A stretch of 64,000 nucleotides of DNA, taken from contig NZ_RQFK01000026.1 of NCBI RefSeq assembly GCF_004770765.1, positions 248,001-312,000 on the forward strand, written 5' to 3'. A program made the position numbers and the translations under genes. A model generated the notes under the pieces. It made no database searches and was not told the origin of the DNA. It saw only the letters and a program-made list of their open reading frames with translations. Source of the DNA: Leptospira noumeaensis. GTDB lineage: Bacteria; Spirochaetota; Leptospiria; Leptospirales; Leptospiraceae. This document shows positions 8,258 to 17,402 of this stretch, piece after piece. Positions within the stretch are counted from its first letter, which is position 1. Each line of letters begins with the position of its first letter.

Positions 8258-8273
8258 TAGACCAATCGGTATA
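8258..8273. promoter_or_regulatory. Candidate operator before the zinc alcohol dehydrogenase
   Basis: TAGACC (8258-8263), four bases, then GGTATA (8268-8273) forms a 5-of-6 inverted repeat, resembling TetR-family sites of the NemR type (TAGACC-N4-GGTCTA, from memory). A possible promoter is TTGTTT (8230-8235), a 17-base spacer and CAAAAT (8253-8258). The site would sit at the transcription start and touches the ribosome site CGGAGG (8274-8279). The core GACCAATCGGT recurs at 50112-50122. Confidence 0.4.
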
Positions 8274-8284
8274 CGGAGGGTAGT

Positions 8285-9307
8285 ATGCGTCGACTGATGT
8301 TTCGAAAAAAAGGAATTTTAGAATGGGAGGAAGTAAACCCACTCACAATCACCGAAGAAAACCAAGTGATTGTGGAACCCATTGCCATTGCGCGTTGTGA
8401 TTTGGATTTACCCATCCTTCGTGGAGAAACTTTATTTCGCGCACCCTTCCCCGTCGGACACGAGTTTGTTGGTAAAATCAAATCACTCTCTGAAGATTTA
8501 AAGGATTTGTATTCCATTGGAATGACAGTGGTAAGTCCTTTCCAAATTTCCTGCGGATTTTGTCCCTCTTGTATGACACAACATTCGAATTCCTGCGAAT
8601 CAGTTCCCTATACTTCCGGGTTTGGAATGCCTCCGGGTGCCCATTCATTTGGTGGAGCCATCGCCGATGAAATCAAAATTCCATTCGCAAAACATATGTT
8701 ACTTACAGTTGATACAAAAATTAATCCTGTTGGAATTGCGAGCCTAAGTGATAACATTGCTGAAGTTTGGAAATTGGCAGGAAGATTTTTAAATCGAAAA
8801 AAAGATCCCAAGGTACTCGTTGTGGGTGGACACGCCGGAAGTATTGGACTTTATACGGCTTTATTTCTCCACCAAACAAAAAAAGCCGATGTGATGTATG
8901 TTGATACAGATCCAAATCGAATTCAATTGGCAGAATCTTTGGGAATCCCTGTGGAACATTTTGCTAGTTTCCCCAAACCAACCAATAAATATGATTTAGT
9001 TTGTGATGCTTCTGCTCAAAAAGAGGGATGGGATTTTGCAGTTCGTTCTCTCGGACGAAACGCCATCTTTAGTTCTGCTTCTATCTTTTGGACCAACAAG
9101 TGGGAAATCCCATATTTAGAAATGTACAACCAAGGAGTCGAAATCCATTTGGGCCGAGTGGAATCCAAAGATTCAATGGAAGCACTTTACCCTTACATTC
9201 TATCAGGAGTTTTTACCCCAGAAAAAATTGTTACCAAACAAGTTTCATTCAATGATGCCAAAGAGGCATGGCTCGAAGAATCAATCAAGTTAGTGATAAC
9301 AAAATGA
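8285..9307 (+). CDS. Zinc-dependent alcohol dehydrogenase (MDR family)
   Basis: The 340-residue protein is an MDR-superfamily dehydrogenase. Catalytic-zinc ligands are C38 (ARCDLD) and H59-E60 (VGHEFVG). The structural-zinc cysteines are C90, C93, C96 and C104 (CGFCPSCMTQHSNSC). The nucleotide fold shows VVGGHAGSIGLY near residue 174, followed by an acidic D at the end of the next strand (VDTDPNR), favouring NAD over NADP. Start: ATG at 8285 with a good CGGAGG ribosome site. It lies between a Rossmann-fold protein and a DUF4846 protein. The alcohol substrate is not predictable. Confidence 0.85.
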   Translation: MRRLMFRKKGILEWEEVNPLTITEENQVIVEPIAIARCDLDLPILRGETLFRAPFPVGHEFVGKIKSLSEDLKDLYSIGMTVVSPFQISCGFCPSCMTQHSNSCESVPYTSGFGMPPGAHSFGGAIADEIKIPFAKHMLLTVDTKINPVGIASLSDNIAEVWKLAGRFLNRKKDPKVLVVGGHAGSIGLYTALFLHQTKKADVMYVDTDPNRIQLAESLGIPVEHFASFPKPTNKYDLVCDASAQKEGWDFAVRSLGRNAIFSSASIFWTNKWEIPYLEMYNQGVEIHLGRVESKDSMEALYPYILSGVFTPEKIVTKQVSFNDAKEAWLEESIKLVITK

Positions 9308-9323
9308 AAGAAATCCCATTCCT

Positions 9324-10160
9324 ATGAAACCAAACTCCCTTGTTTTAATTGAAAACCGAAAACAAAATTTCAAAATTTATATTTATATAGTTTTGTTCTT
9401 ACTCATTTTTTCCTTCCAAAACCTATATGCTGATTCTATTAAAGAACGTTTCCCACCACCTAATAATTTCAGTCGAGTGAATTTCCCAAAAGATAGTTTT
9501 GCCAGTTACCTTCAACACTTCCCTTTAAAACTGAAAGGAAGCCCAGTTTATCTTTACAATGGAAGGACAAAATCGAACCAAGTCCATGCCGCTGTCTTAG
9601 ACTTCCCTCTCTTAAAAGATGATCTCATCCAATGTGCCGATGCTGTGATGAAACTAAGGGCAGAGTATTTTTATTCCTTAAATGAATATGACAAAATCCA
9701 ATTTAGGATTAGTAACGGAATGGAAGTTGGATTTTCTCGTTTTGCCAAGGGAGACCGAGTCAAAGTTTCTGGTAATAAAACTAGCTGGAAAACAGGCAAA
9801 TTCAAAAAGGGAACAGGCCGCGATGTATTCGAAGAATACTTAAGATTTATTTATAGTTATGCAGGAACCATTTCCTTAAAATCGGAACTGAAGAAAAAAC
9901 AAGTAACCGATTTAAAACCAGGTGATGTTTGGATAGAAGCCGGTTCTCCTGGACATGTGGTTTTGATTGTGGATCAAGTAACAGGAAAAGATGGACAAAC
10001 TTTATTTCTTCTGGCACAAAGTTATATGCCTTCGCAGGAAATGCACATTCTAAATTCAGATAGTAAATATTCCCCTTGGTTTGAAGTTCCCAAAAACCAA
10101 ACCTTCCCAACTCCAGAATGGGAATTTCCAACAAAAGAAATTTATGGATTTGTAAAATGA
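9324..10160 (+). CDS. Secreted DUF4846 family protein
   Basis: The 278-residue protein has a hydrophobic segment at about residues 17-36 ending near LYADS, consistent with a long signal peptide. The mature region contains the DUF4846 features QCADAVMKLRAEYFYS, a Gly/Lys-rich middle and GDVWIEAGSPGHVVLIVD. That last string carries a Gly-His pair reminiscent of NlpC/P60-type amidase-like folds. It is exported, possibly cell-wall associated. The stop overlaps the start of the next gene (ATGA at 10157-10160), implying coupled translation. Confidence 0.75.
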   Translation: MKPNSLVLIENRKQNFKIYIYIVLFLLIFSFQNLYADSIKERFPPPNNFSRVNFPKDSFASYLQHFPLKLKGSPVYLYNGRTKSNQVHAAVLDFPLLKDDLIQCADAVMKLRAEYFYSLNEYDKIQFRISNGMEVGFSRFAKGDRVKVSGNKTSWKTGKFKKGTGRDVFEEYLRFIYSYAGTISLKSELKKKQVTDLKPGDVWIEAGSPGHVVLIVDQVTGKDGQTLFLLAQSYMPSQEMHILNSDSKYSPWFEVPKNQTFPTPEWEFPTKEIYGFVK

Positions 10161-11296
10161 AATATTGGATACTATTATTTATCGTATTTTGCGCTAGTCT
10201 TTCGGCAGAAACCTACGAAGAAGAAGTCAACCGTTCTATTGAATCCATTCGAACCATTAAAAATTCTGAAGATAAAAAGGAAATTGAAGAATTCAATTCT
10301 TTAATGGATGCTAACTGGAAAAAATTTTCCGAAAAAAAATCCGTATCCATTCCCATCATCCAAACAAAGTTAAAAGAAGAACTAATCTCAAAATCACCGA
10401 GCCAAATGTTGCTCTTAGATTTAAGTTGGTATTTAGCAGTTTCCAATCCCAACAAAGAACAAATCGATCTCATAGCAAAAACATTTGAAACTATTGATTT
10501 TCGAAATCCAACCATAGTTCAAAATACACAACAGTATTTCCGTTTAGCCTTATTCCTCAGCGAAAAACAAATTCCTGGTTTTTTAACCTTAATTGATCAA
10601 AGATTTTTACAAAACGAAAGTAGATCTTTTTTTATTCCACAACATATCACTATGGTCGATGCCCATGCACAAAGAACTCATCTTTATGGTATTTACGGAA
10701 ATCAAAGTGTTCCCCATTTAATCAATCTGCTAAAAACAGAAAAGGATACGAAACTAAGGCAATCGATCACAAGTATCCTTAGAAGGATTTGTACACCCGA
10801 CTGTGCCAATGACATTTATGAAATGTTAGAAAAGGAACAAGACCATACCACATTTGTAAATGGAACTTATATTTTATTAGATAATTCTGGTCCCATCGGA
10901 AGGGAATTGTATTTAAAACTAAAACCTAAATCCCTCTCCAAAGAAACTGATGATTACTTTTTTAGCGAAAAAATGTATGTCAAAAATCAAAGTTACAATT
11001 TTTTTATTGAGAAAATGAAAAAGAAATATGGAGAAAGTTCCAACAACTTTTCTGATTCAAAGCTGCTAGCCGAAATAGATAAGATGATTCAAAACCAAGG
11101 GGCAACTCAAACCATTCATCCATTAGATTTTTTTTCTAATTCCGTTGAAAAACAAATCCTTATCGATAAACTCATCGAAGCACGAAGAAAATGTTTTTTA
11201 CGAATCAATCGTCATGGAATGGAAGACATTGATATCAATAATTTCATTCTAAACACAATTTATTACAAAGACCAAATTACCAATGACACAATTTAA
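10157..11296 (+). CDS. Secreted protein of unknown function
   Basis: I start the gene at the ATG at 10157 (MKYWILLFIVFCASLSA), which gives a typical signal peptide cleaved near SLSAETY and 379 residues. A start at 10118 is open but would remove the signal-peptide character. The mature protein is mostly helical and charged. A central stretch around IYGNQSVPHLINLLKTE followed by RQSITSILRRICTPD looks like HEAT-type helical pairs. Two Cys (CTPDC) could form a disulphide. It overlaps the DUF4846 gene by 4 bases and the LOG gene by 14 bases. I do not recognise a family. Confidence 0.7.
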   Translation: MKYWILLFIVFCASLSAETYEEEVNRSIESIRTIKNSEDKKEIEEFNSLMDANWKKFSEKKSVSIPIIQTKLKEELISKSPSQMLLLDLSWYLAVSNPNKEQIDLIAKTFETIDFRNPTIVQNTQQYFRLALFLSEKQIPGFLTLIDQRFLQNESRSFFIPQHITMVDAHAQRTHLYGIYGNQSVPHLINLLKTEKDTKLRQSITSILRRICTPDCANDIYEMLEKEQDHTTFVNGTYILLDNSGPIGRELYLKLKPKSLSKETDDYFFSEKMYVKNQSYNFFIEKMKKKYGESSNNFSDSKLLAEIDKMIQNQGATQTIHPLDFFSNSVEKQILIDKLIEARRKCFLRINRHGMEDIDINNFILNTIYYKDQITNDTI

Positions 11297-11873
11297 AAAC
11301 ATCGCCGTATATTGTGGGTCTTCACCTGGACAAGATCCTTATTATATGAACGCAGCATTTGAGTTAGGTGAATATTTAGGAACACACCAAATTGGATTGG
11401 TATATGGGGGTGCCAGTGTTGGTCTAATGGGAGCTGTTGCCAACGGATGTTTATCCAAAAATGGATCGGTCACAGGTGTACTTCCCAAATTTCTAAAACG
11501 AAAAGAAATAGAACATAACAAACTCAACCAACTCATCCTTGTAGACAGTATGCACGAAAGAAAACTCAAAATGTTTGATTTGTCAGATGCATTTGTTGTA
11601 TTACCAGGTGGGTTCGGGACCATGGAGGAATTCTTTGAAGTTGTCACCTGGTCTCAGTTAGGCCTACACCACAAACCAATCATCATTCTCAATTGGCTGG
11701 GATTTTACAACCCCCTCCTAACACTCATACAAAATATGGTAAGTTCCGGATTTCTAAAAAAAGAAAATGCAAACCTCGTACAAGTTCTAGAAACTTCAAA
11801 AAATCTCCTTTCCGCCTTACAAAACTATTCACCGTCTAAGACGGAGAAATGGTTGTCCGAAGACACCGTCTAA
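11283..11873 (+). CDS. LOG family nucleoside 5'-monophosphate phosphoribohydrolase
   Basis: The 196-residue protein matches the LOG/YgdH-like 'lysine decarboxylase-like' family. It has VYCGSSPG at residues 9-16, VYGGASVGLMG (40-50), HERK (91-94) and the hallmark PGGFGTMEE (108-116). These enzymes release free base from nucleoside 5'-monophosphates (cytokinin activation in plants, purine recycling or stress roles in bacteria). It is cytosolic and of normal length. The start lies inside the end of the preceding secreted-protein gene. The annotation 'lysine decarboxylase' sometimes given to this family would be wrong. Confidence 0.9.
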   Translation: MTQFKNIAVYCGSSPGQDPYYMNAAFELGEYLGTHQIGLVYGGASVGLMGAVANGCLSKNGSVTGVLPKFLKRKEIEHNKLNQLILVDSMHERKLKMFDLSDAFVVLPGGFGTMEEFFEVVTWSQLGLHHKPIIILNWLGFYNPLLTLIQNMVSSGFLKKENANLVQVLETSKNLLSALQNYSPSKTEKWLSEDTV

Positions 11874-11900
11874 GATTCTATAACCAATAGGCAACTCAAT

Positions 11901-12695
11901 ATGCGAAATCTGTTATATGTGATGATTCGTTTCATTTTGGTCGGATTTATTTTTACAAGTTGGTATGTTGCAGCCAATCCAAAAAATGATGGGTATGACC
12001 CAAGACAAGGGTATCAAGAAACTCGCCTCACACCTCTTCGCCAACTGACTCCCGAGGCAAATAGAATCCTGAATGCCCCGCCAGAAATCCAACACCAAGT
12101 AACCACTTTCGAAAGTCGAGTGACGGATCGCACAGCATACCCATACATTCAAACTACTTTAAATTTTGTAAAAGGACATCTTTCCTTTAAGGCTTTTTTA
12201 TCCGATGGTCAAGAAATTTCCTATTCCACTCGAGGAGAACATATCTGGTATTCCCAGTGTTATGGAGATCTTTGTATCTTGGTAACAAATAAAAATTTGC
12301 TCGGTGTTAGTAACTCAAGTTCTGAGTGGGAAAAAGGACATCATTTTGGAGAGGAACGTTACCGCGTTGCTATGGGACACAAAGCAGCTCTCGTTATGAG
12401 CGAAAGAAAATTGTATTTGTTTAATAGTTATACAAATCATTGGGAAACCATTAGTCTAGAACAAGAAATCATTCGTTCCTTTGCCAATCTCTATGACAAA
12501 GTAGCCATCACAACCACACGCAGAATGATTGTGATCGACTTACCATCAGAAACCCAATTCGAAGAAAACTTATTACTTCGAGGAATTTATCAATTTGAAA
12601 TGCGTGACGCCTTTATCAATTTTTATTCAGGTGATAAACTTTGGATGTTTCGCCACCAAACACAAAGTTTTGAAGAAGTGGATTTGATGGATTGA
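11901..12695 (+). CDS. Secreted protein of unknown function
   Basis: The 264-residue protein has an N-terminal signal segment (RFILVGFIFTSWYVAA). The mature part is rich in beta-strand and aromatic residues with loosely repeating units (HIWYSQCYGDLCILVT, RKLYLFNSYTNHWETI, KLWMFRHQTQSFEEV), which suggests a small beta-propeller-like fold. Two Cys in CYGDLC could pair. No family is recognised. It is the last plus-strand gene before the AT-rich minus-strand block. Confidence 0.65.
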   Translation: MRNLLYVMIRFILVGFIFTSWYVAANPKNDGYDPRQGYQETRLTPLRQLTPEANRILNAPPEIQHQVTTFESRVTDRTAYPYIQTTLNFVKGHLSFKAFLSDGQEISYSTRGEHIWYSQCYGDLCILVTNKNLLGVSNSSSEWEKGHHFGEERYRVAMGHKAALVMSERKLYLFNSYTNHWETISLEQEIIRSFANLYDKVAITTTRRMIVIDLPSETQFEENLLLRGIYQFEMRDAFINFYSGDKLWMFRHQTQSFEEVDLMD

Positions 12696-12777
12696 GGAAG
12701 GGGCGCCTCAGATTTGTATGGTGTCACAACCTTCACCGAGTACATGACCGCGCTTTCCGCATTCTAAAAATAAACGG

Positions 12778-13740
12778 TTAATCACGAATGAATATCTTCT
12801 TAACTTGCTGAGGTAAAAAAATTAGAAAATTTGGATTAGAACAGCCATCTTTATTTTTATATTGTAACGCAATTTTATAGTAGTAAGTGCCAGAGTTATT
12901 GATTTGCCCAGCGGCTTTTTTTTCTGTTCCGTTAGAATTAATTTCCACTGCTATAGGAGAAAATGCTTCGTTATTTGCAATTTGCACTACGTAATTTTGA
13001 AAATTTCCGGTGGCATAATTTTTTAATTCATATAGTTCTTCTGTAACCCCACAGCCGTTGTCCCGATCATAGAATGATGGCTCCGTAATTCCATAATAGT
13101 TTTTATAAGACCAATGAAAGTTTATTGTTTGTGATTTTGGGAATGTTTCACCATCTTCGGGAGTCAGAATTACGATTTTATCATTTGTATCTGCAAGTAT
13201 CGTAAAAAGAAATAATCTACTCATATCGTTATCTGTGTTGTCAGTAGATGATGTATTGATCATAGCAAAACTAACTAAGATAGGTGTTAAATATTTTAAT
13301 ACTTTAAATTGTTTTTCCGAGTGACGTTTTTGGAAATGATAAAAAACAAAACCCAAAGGAAAGTAAACTAACAAACAATATATATCCGTTCGATCAGCAA
13401 TTCCTTTCGAAGGTATAAAAAACAATAAGTATTTAGTTAATAAATCGTTGGTTTCTTGATTTAAATTCAAAAAAACAAACGTAACACCAACCAGAACCAT
13501 TGTAATAAATAAAATTTTTGATTCTTTTATTTTATAACCTTTATAATTACAAACAAGGACGATGAAAGCTGTTAGTAGAATGGGAGTATAAAATAATCCG
13601 ATAATATCACTTATTTTGCCAGTTAAATCATTATGAAATATAGATTTGAAATACAAATCATTCAATATCCATACAGCGACAAAAACAAACGAATACCATT
13701 TTGAAAGAATTTGTATAGAAAATTGATCTTTGTTTTCCAT
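12778..13740 (-). CDS. Membrane protein with extracytoplasmic beta domain, function unknown
   Basis: The 320-residue protein has about five hydrophobic segments in the first 170 residues. A 150-residue soluble region follows, containing TPEDGETFPKSQTINFHWSY, which resembles an Ig/fibronectin-like opening strand, and a GTYYYKIAL strand near the end. It is directly adjacent to the lipoprotein gene upstream: the stop of 13740-14192 and this start share a base. The pair is probably co-transcribed. The local DNA is clearly more AT-rich than the preceding operon. I do not recognise the family. Confidence 0.65.
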   Translation of the reverse strand: MENKDQFSIQILSKWYSFVFVAVWILNDLYFKSIFHNDLTGKISDIIGLFYTPILLTAFIVLVCNYKGYKIKESKILFITMVLVGVTFVFLNLNQETNDLLTKYLLFFIPSKGIADRTDIYCLLVYFPLGFVFYHFQKRHSEKQFKVLKYLTPILVSFAMINTSSTDNTDNDMSRLFLFTILADTNDKIVILTPEDGETFPKSQTINFHWSYKNYYGITEPSFYDRDNGCGVTEELYELKNYATGNFQNYVVQIANNEAFSPIAVEINSNGTEKKAAGQINNSGTYYYKIALQYKNKDGCSNPNFLIFLPQQVKKIFIRD

Positions 13741-14192
13741 TATAATCTTCCTTTCATTATTTCATTAATTTCCCAATTATCGATTGGTCGAAACGTACAG
13801 GATTGGTAACGAGTAAAAACAAGTGTTTTTACATACTCCCCATCACCCGCATTAGATTCGATCCCATTACTAGGGCAAGGCATGAGTATGATTGATTTTA
13901 AACAATGGTCTAATGCGTTAGAATCATAAATGATGGAATGTGAGTTGGAACCACCGCCAATTTGAAACAAAGGCTGAGGTTCGATTTCTTCATTCCCTAA
14001 TTCTGAAATAGCAGCGGCTCGGGCCGCGTTATATCCGCAACTAAGAGTTTTAAGGAATATTGTTTTTGCTATTTTTTTTTCTGCTTCTTCTTTGCTGATT
14101 GTGTTCGGCCCATCTATATAATATGAATCATTGCCAAAAAATGAACAATTGGAAATAAATAAACAAATGAGTAAAAATGATTTCGGATACAT
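13740..14192 (-). CDS. Putative lipoprotein, function unknown
   Basis: The 150-residue protein begins MYPKSFLLICLFISNC, a type II signal peptide with a spirochaete-style lipobox (ISNC) and lipidation at Cys16. Four further Cys in the mature part (SCGYN, DHCLK, MPCPS, QSCTF) could form disulphides. A helical region carries NAARAAAISELG. It abuts the membrane-protein gene downstream. No conserved domain is recognised. Confidence 0.65.
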   Translation of the reverse strand: MYPKSFLLICLFISNCSFFGNDSYYIDGPNTISKEEAEKKIAKTIFLKTLSCGYNAARAAAISELGNEEIEPQPLFQIGGGSNSHSIIYDSNALDHCLKSIILMPCPSNGIESNAGDGEYVKTLVFTRYQSCTFRPIDNWEINEIMKGRL

Positions 14193-14434
14193 TAAATTAA
14201 TTCAAAAACAGAACTACCTGGCCTAACAAATTCGGCTTGGCAAAATTTCCGAAAACCTGAGCTACAAAGAGGTGTTAGGATTAGAAAATTTGACTGGCAA
14301 TTGTTATGCGATGGGCAGTTTTTCAAATTTTTAGATTATTATTTTATTTTGATAGAATTTTTTGCAAAGATTCTACTATTTTTTAAAAAGCGAAATCCCT
14401 TCTTTAAACCTTGGTTAACCGAGAAAAAAAATCT

Positions 14435-14842
14435 TCAGTTACATTTTGGATACAAAAATTCCTTAATCGATTGGTATATGAACAGATGTTTTGCTGTCAT
14501 AAATACAAAAAACCCAAAGGGAATTTGTGTGATCAATCCGAACAAAATTGGATTGTTTTTGGTGATAAAACCATAAACCAGATTAATGGAAATATCAAAA
14601 ATCATTATGATGACAGCTAGAAAAATTGCATATTGAAATCTCAGAAAAAAAAATAGAATGACAAGTGGATCAAAAACAACTAACAAAGTCCAAAAAATAT
14701 TGAATGAAAGAGGAGCAAAGGAATAACCCAAAAAACCCATGGTTGCAATGTCCATAATGTGCGATATTGTTCCAATGGAAAATCCAATCAAATATACTAT
14801 GACGATGGCAAGGTGATACTTGCTTATTTTAGGGGATTTCAT
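14435..14842 (-). CDS. Small membrane protein, function unknown
   Basis: This 135-residue protein has four predicted membrane helices (about 10-30, 43-62, 65-90 and 98-118) and short charged ends. The start at 14842 gives MKSPKISKYHLAIVIV, with a positively charged N-terminus suited to insertion. It sits alone in AT-rich DNA, 242 bases upstream of the lipoprotein gene on the same strand. No family recognised. Confidence 0.55.
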   Translation of the reverse strand: MKSPKISKYHLAIVIVYLIGFSIGTISHIMDIATMGFLGYSFAPLSFNIFWTLLVVFDPLVILFFFLRFQYAIFLAVIIMIFDISINLVYGFITKNNPILFGLITQIPFGFFVFMTAKHLFIYQSIKEFLYPKCN

Positions 14843-15013
14843 TGTTAGCTGCCAATTTCAGTCATACTAATAAAGACTGCATGAGTTTGATTCCTTCTTT
14901 TACTGATTTAATTTCCGAAAAGTGTAACAAAGATTTTTCATCTAACTCTAAGTTACTTTATTATACTCCTACATAGAAAGCACAAAAACTGAAATCCTAT
15001 CGTCTAATCTCCA

Positions 15014-15634
15014 ATGTTTCCAGAAAAACCAGTTTGGATTTGGAAGGGTGATCCCCAATTTGCCCTGTTACAACTTGTCCTTCTCGTTTTATTTTTTTAT
15101 CTTTCCTTTCGGATGAGTGCCTACCTCACACATCGAATCGAACTAATCCGAATGCATAGCAAACGTCTCGACAGATTGGCATTCCGGGCCGGCTGCAACA
15201 GAGAGGAACGAAACCTCCTCCAATCCTTCTACTCTCAACTGGACAGACGCCACCGCGTGTTACTCGCACACAACCACGCAAAAGAATACCTCCGCCAACA
15301 TTTGCTGAGTTATACATCTTCTCTGGATGCAAAAGACTTTCCTGCCTTCCTTTCCTTAGTCTCGAAATTCTTGGGGACGGCAAATGATCCAAGGCCGCTG
15401 TTTAGCCTGCGAGAATTTGCCATCGTGCAACTGGGGACAAAAACTTATTTTGCACAAGTGGTTGATCCTAGTCTCGGAGAAGTCCGACTCAAATTAGGAC
15501 TCCACGGGGCTGCCCTACCAAGGGCGACAAACGTTCAGGTCACCGTTTTTCGAAACCCAAAAGGGCTCCAAACCATTCGGGGAGACGCCAGGTGGGAGGT
15601 TCCGGCCTCCCTCTATTTCCATCGAAACCCTTAG
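15014..15634 (+). CDS. Single-pass membrane protein preceding the mre operon
   Basis: The 206-residue protein has one N-terminal membrane helix (about residues 16-35), a basic helical region (RMHSKRLDRLAFRAGCNREE, about 46-65) and a C-terminal beta-rich part (LGEVRLKLG, NVQVTVFRN). The helical region faintly resembles the N-terminal part of spirochaete flagellar-brake/PilZN-type proteins, but I cannot see the RxxxR of a c-di-GMP-binding PilZ domain. The domain call is therefore low confidence. Base composition is more GC-rich than the block just upstream. It ends 74 bases before mreC on the same strand. Confidence 0.6.
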   Translation: MFPEKPVWIWKGDPQFALLQLVLLVLFFYLSFRMSAYLTHRIELIRMHSKRLDRLAFRAGCNREERNLLQSFYSQLDRRHRVLLAHNHAKEYLRQHLLSYTSSLDAKDFPAFLSLVSKFLGTANDPRPLFSLREFAIVQLGTKTYFAQVVDPSLGEVRLKLGLHGAALPRATNVQVTVFRNPKGLQTIRGDARWEVPASLYFHRNP

Positions 15635-15708
15635 CGAATTGAAAAATTGACCAAATTCGATTCGCGCTTGAAAGATTCTTTCCAATAAAATTAATGTGAC
15701 ATAAGTCC

Positions 15709-16890
15709 ATGAAGTGGAATCGCATCAATCAAAATGACGAATTGTTTTCCCTACTCTTCGTATTCCTGTTTTCCTTTACTTCCCTAATTTGGAACGGCAA
15801 CTTCATGGTAAGAGGGATTGCCAGCTTTCAGGGTGTAGGCGACTTTTTTTCCGGGTCCTTCGATTCCTTTGGGTCCCTTATCAAAAGTAGTTATAACAAA
15901 CTCGAATCCTTCGAGCGAGTCAGAGAAGAGCGCGATTCTTGTTTGAACGTGATGGAAGAATACCGTCAGCTTTCCAAAGATGTGGAAAGGTTGAAGGCAG
16001 AAAATGCAATCCTCAGGCAAGAGTTGAACTTTCCTCTACATATAGATTATCCTTCTGTCAGAGCAGAAGTATTAAGTGTTCGTTTGAATGCTATTTATAG
16101 AACCATCATCATCAACAAAGGTTCCGAAGAAGGGATCAAACCTTATATGCCGGTTGTGGCGAGATCTCTAGACGAAAAAGGTAAATTTACCGAAGCACTT
16201 GTTGGTAAAATCATCGCTGTTTCCAAAGGATCTGCCGTCATCCAACCCATCATCAATTCCAACTTCTCCATGGGAGTGTCTATTCCTGGAACCAACCTCT
16301 GGGCTTCTCTGAATGGAAACAGTGGTCGCGGAACCGATGTTTTGTTAGATTATATTGATGCAGGGATTGTGATTGATCCAAAAGCCATTGGTAATTTTCC
16401 TATGGGGCCCAATCCCCCACCAACGACTGCCAACACAATGTTTACCGAAGGATTTAGTAAAATTGGAAAGGCTGTGTTTAGTTCTGGTGGATCAGGAGTT
16501 TTCCCATCGGGTATTCCTGTAGGAACCATCATAGAAGAAGGCCCAAGAAATGGATCCTTTAAAACCGCCATCTTACGTCCGTTTGTTGAGTTTGATAAAC
16601 TTTTACACGTAATTGTTTTAAAGAAACAACCGGAAAAATGGCGAGAAGAATGGCCGGCCGAAAAAACAATTCAAATTGATGGCCCTTATTTTGGTGAAAT
16701 CGATTTTCCTAAAGAAAAAGATTATAATAAAAAAGGAAAAGAACAAGAGAAAAGACAAGGTAACTTTCCTTCTACTTTCGGAACTCCTCAATACACAAAA
16801 CCATCTGTGAATACAAATGTACCTGATTCTACACCAACTGCCCCATCTAGTCCTTCCACGCAAGAAGGCCCTAAGGAGGTGACACCATGA
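15709..16890 (+). CDS. mreC: Rod shape-determining protein MreC
   Basis: The 393-residue protein has a cytoplasmic N-terminus, one membrane helix (about 12-28) and a coiled coil (about 62-105, [20 protein letters not shown]). The periplasmic beta-barrel domain follows ([27 protein letters not shown]). Residues after about 315 form a Lys/Glu- and then Pro/Ser/Thr-rich low-complexity tail, longer than in the E. coli protein. MreC scaffolds the elongasome and activates PBP2. The stop overlaps mreD (ATGA), and mreD, mrdA and rodA follow with overlapping ends. mreB is not in the window. Confidence 0.93.
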   Translation: MKWNRINQNDELFSLLFVFLFSFTSLIWNGNFMVRGIASFQGVGDFFSGSFDSFGSLIKSSYNKLESFERVREERDSCLNVMEEYRQLSKDVERLKAENAILRQELNFPLHIDYPSVRAEVLSVRLNAIYRTIIINKGSEEGIKPYMPVVARSLDEKGKFTEALVGKIIAVSKGSAVIQPIINSNFSMGVSIPGTNLWASLNGNSGRGTDVLLDYIDAGIVIDPKAIGNFPMGPNPPPTTANTMFTEGFSKIGKAVFSSGGSGVFPSGIPVGTIIEEGPRNGSFKTAILRPFVEFDKLLHVIVLKKQPEKWREEWPAEKTIQIDGPYFGEIDFPKEKDYNKKGKEQEKRQGNFPSTFGTPQYTKPSVNTNVPDSTPTAPSSPSTQEGPKEVTP

Positions 16891-17402
16891 TTTTAGATAA
16901 ACTGTTTATCATCATCGGATTATTACTCTCCCATTTTTTGAATGGATCCAACGTATTTGAATTAGGAAATGCAATCCGACCTGACTTTATGTTGATCTTC
17001 GTTGTCTTTTTTGCTCTAAGAAAAGGACCGTTATATGGACTATGGCTTGGATTTTTTGGCGGACTTCTCACCGATACTGCGCTAGGTGGTGAAATTGGCG
17101 GAGACAATATTGTTTATTATAAAATAGGACTTCATTCCTTTTCTTACGCAATCATTGGCTACATTGTTGGAAAAGTAATGCGAAGTTCATATACAGAGAA
17201 CTATATCTCCATTACGATCTACATCCTTGGATTTACATTGGTATCTAGGATCATCACCTATTTGTTATTTTTGATGTTCTTTCATTCCAACCAAAGTTAT
17301 TCCTTTTTGTATGTGTCTTTGTACAATGCATTCATTGGGCCTGCGTTATTCTTTTTATTCTCTTGGGCATTCCGATTGGATGCAGATGAGGTAAGGCAAT
17401 GA
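16887..17402 (+). CDS. mreD: Rod shape-determining protein MreD
   Basis: The 171-residue protein has five to six predicted membrane helices, the usual size and topology for MreD. It contains the typical early motif [28 protein letters not shown] segment (about residues 30-53) and a GLLTD turn. It overlaps mreC by 4 bases upstream and the PBP2 gene by 4 bases downstream, so translation is coupled. It acts in the inner membrane as part of the elongation complex. Confidence 0.9.
   Translation: MILDKLFIIIGLLLSHFLNGSNVFELGNAIRPDFMLIFVVFFALRKGPLYGLWLGFFGGLLTDTALGGEIGGDNIVYYKIGLHSFSYAIIGYIVGKVMRSSYTENYISITIYILGFTLVSRIITYLLFLMFFHSNQSYSFLYVSLYNAFIGPALFFLFSWAFRLDADEVRQ

Noticed and set aside
14221..14280. 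A 60-base segment starting GCCTAAC and ending GTTAGGA that resembles an integron attC (59-base element), between two minus-strand orphan genes.
   Set aside because: The end boxes match in 6 of 7 bases, but the only inner pairing (TTCGG/CCGAA) is not placed symmetrically as L boxes would be. No second site flanks the block and there is no integrase, so chance is more likely.
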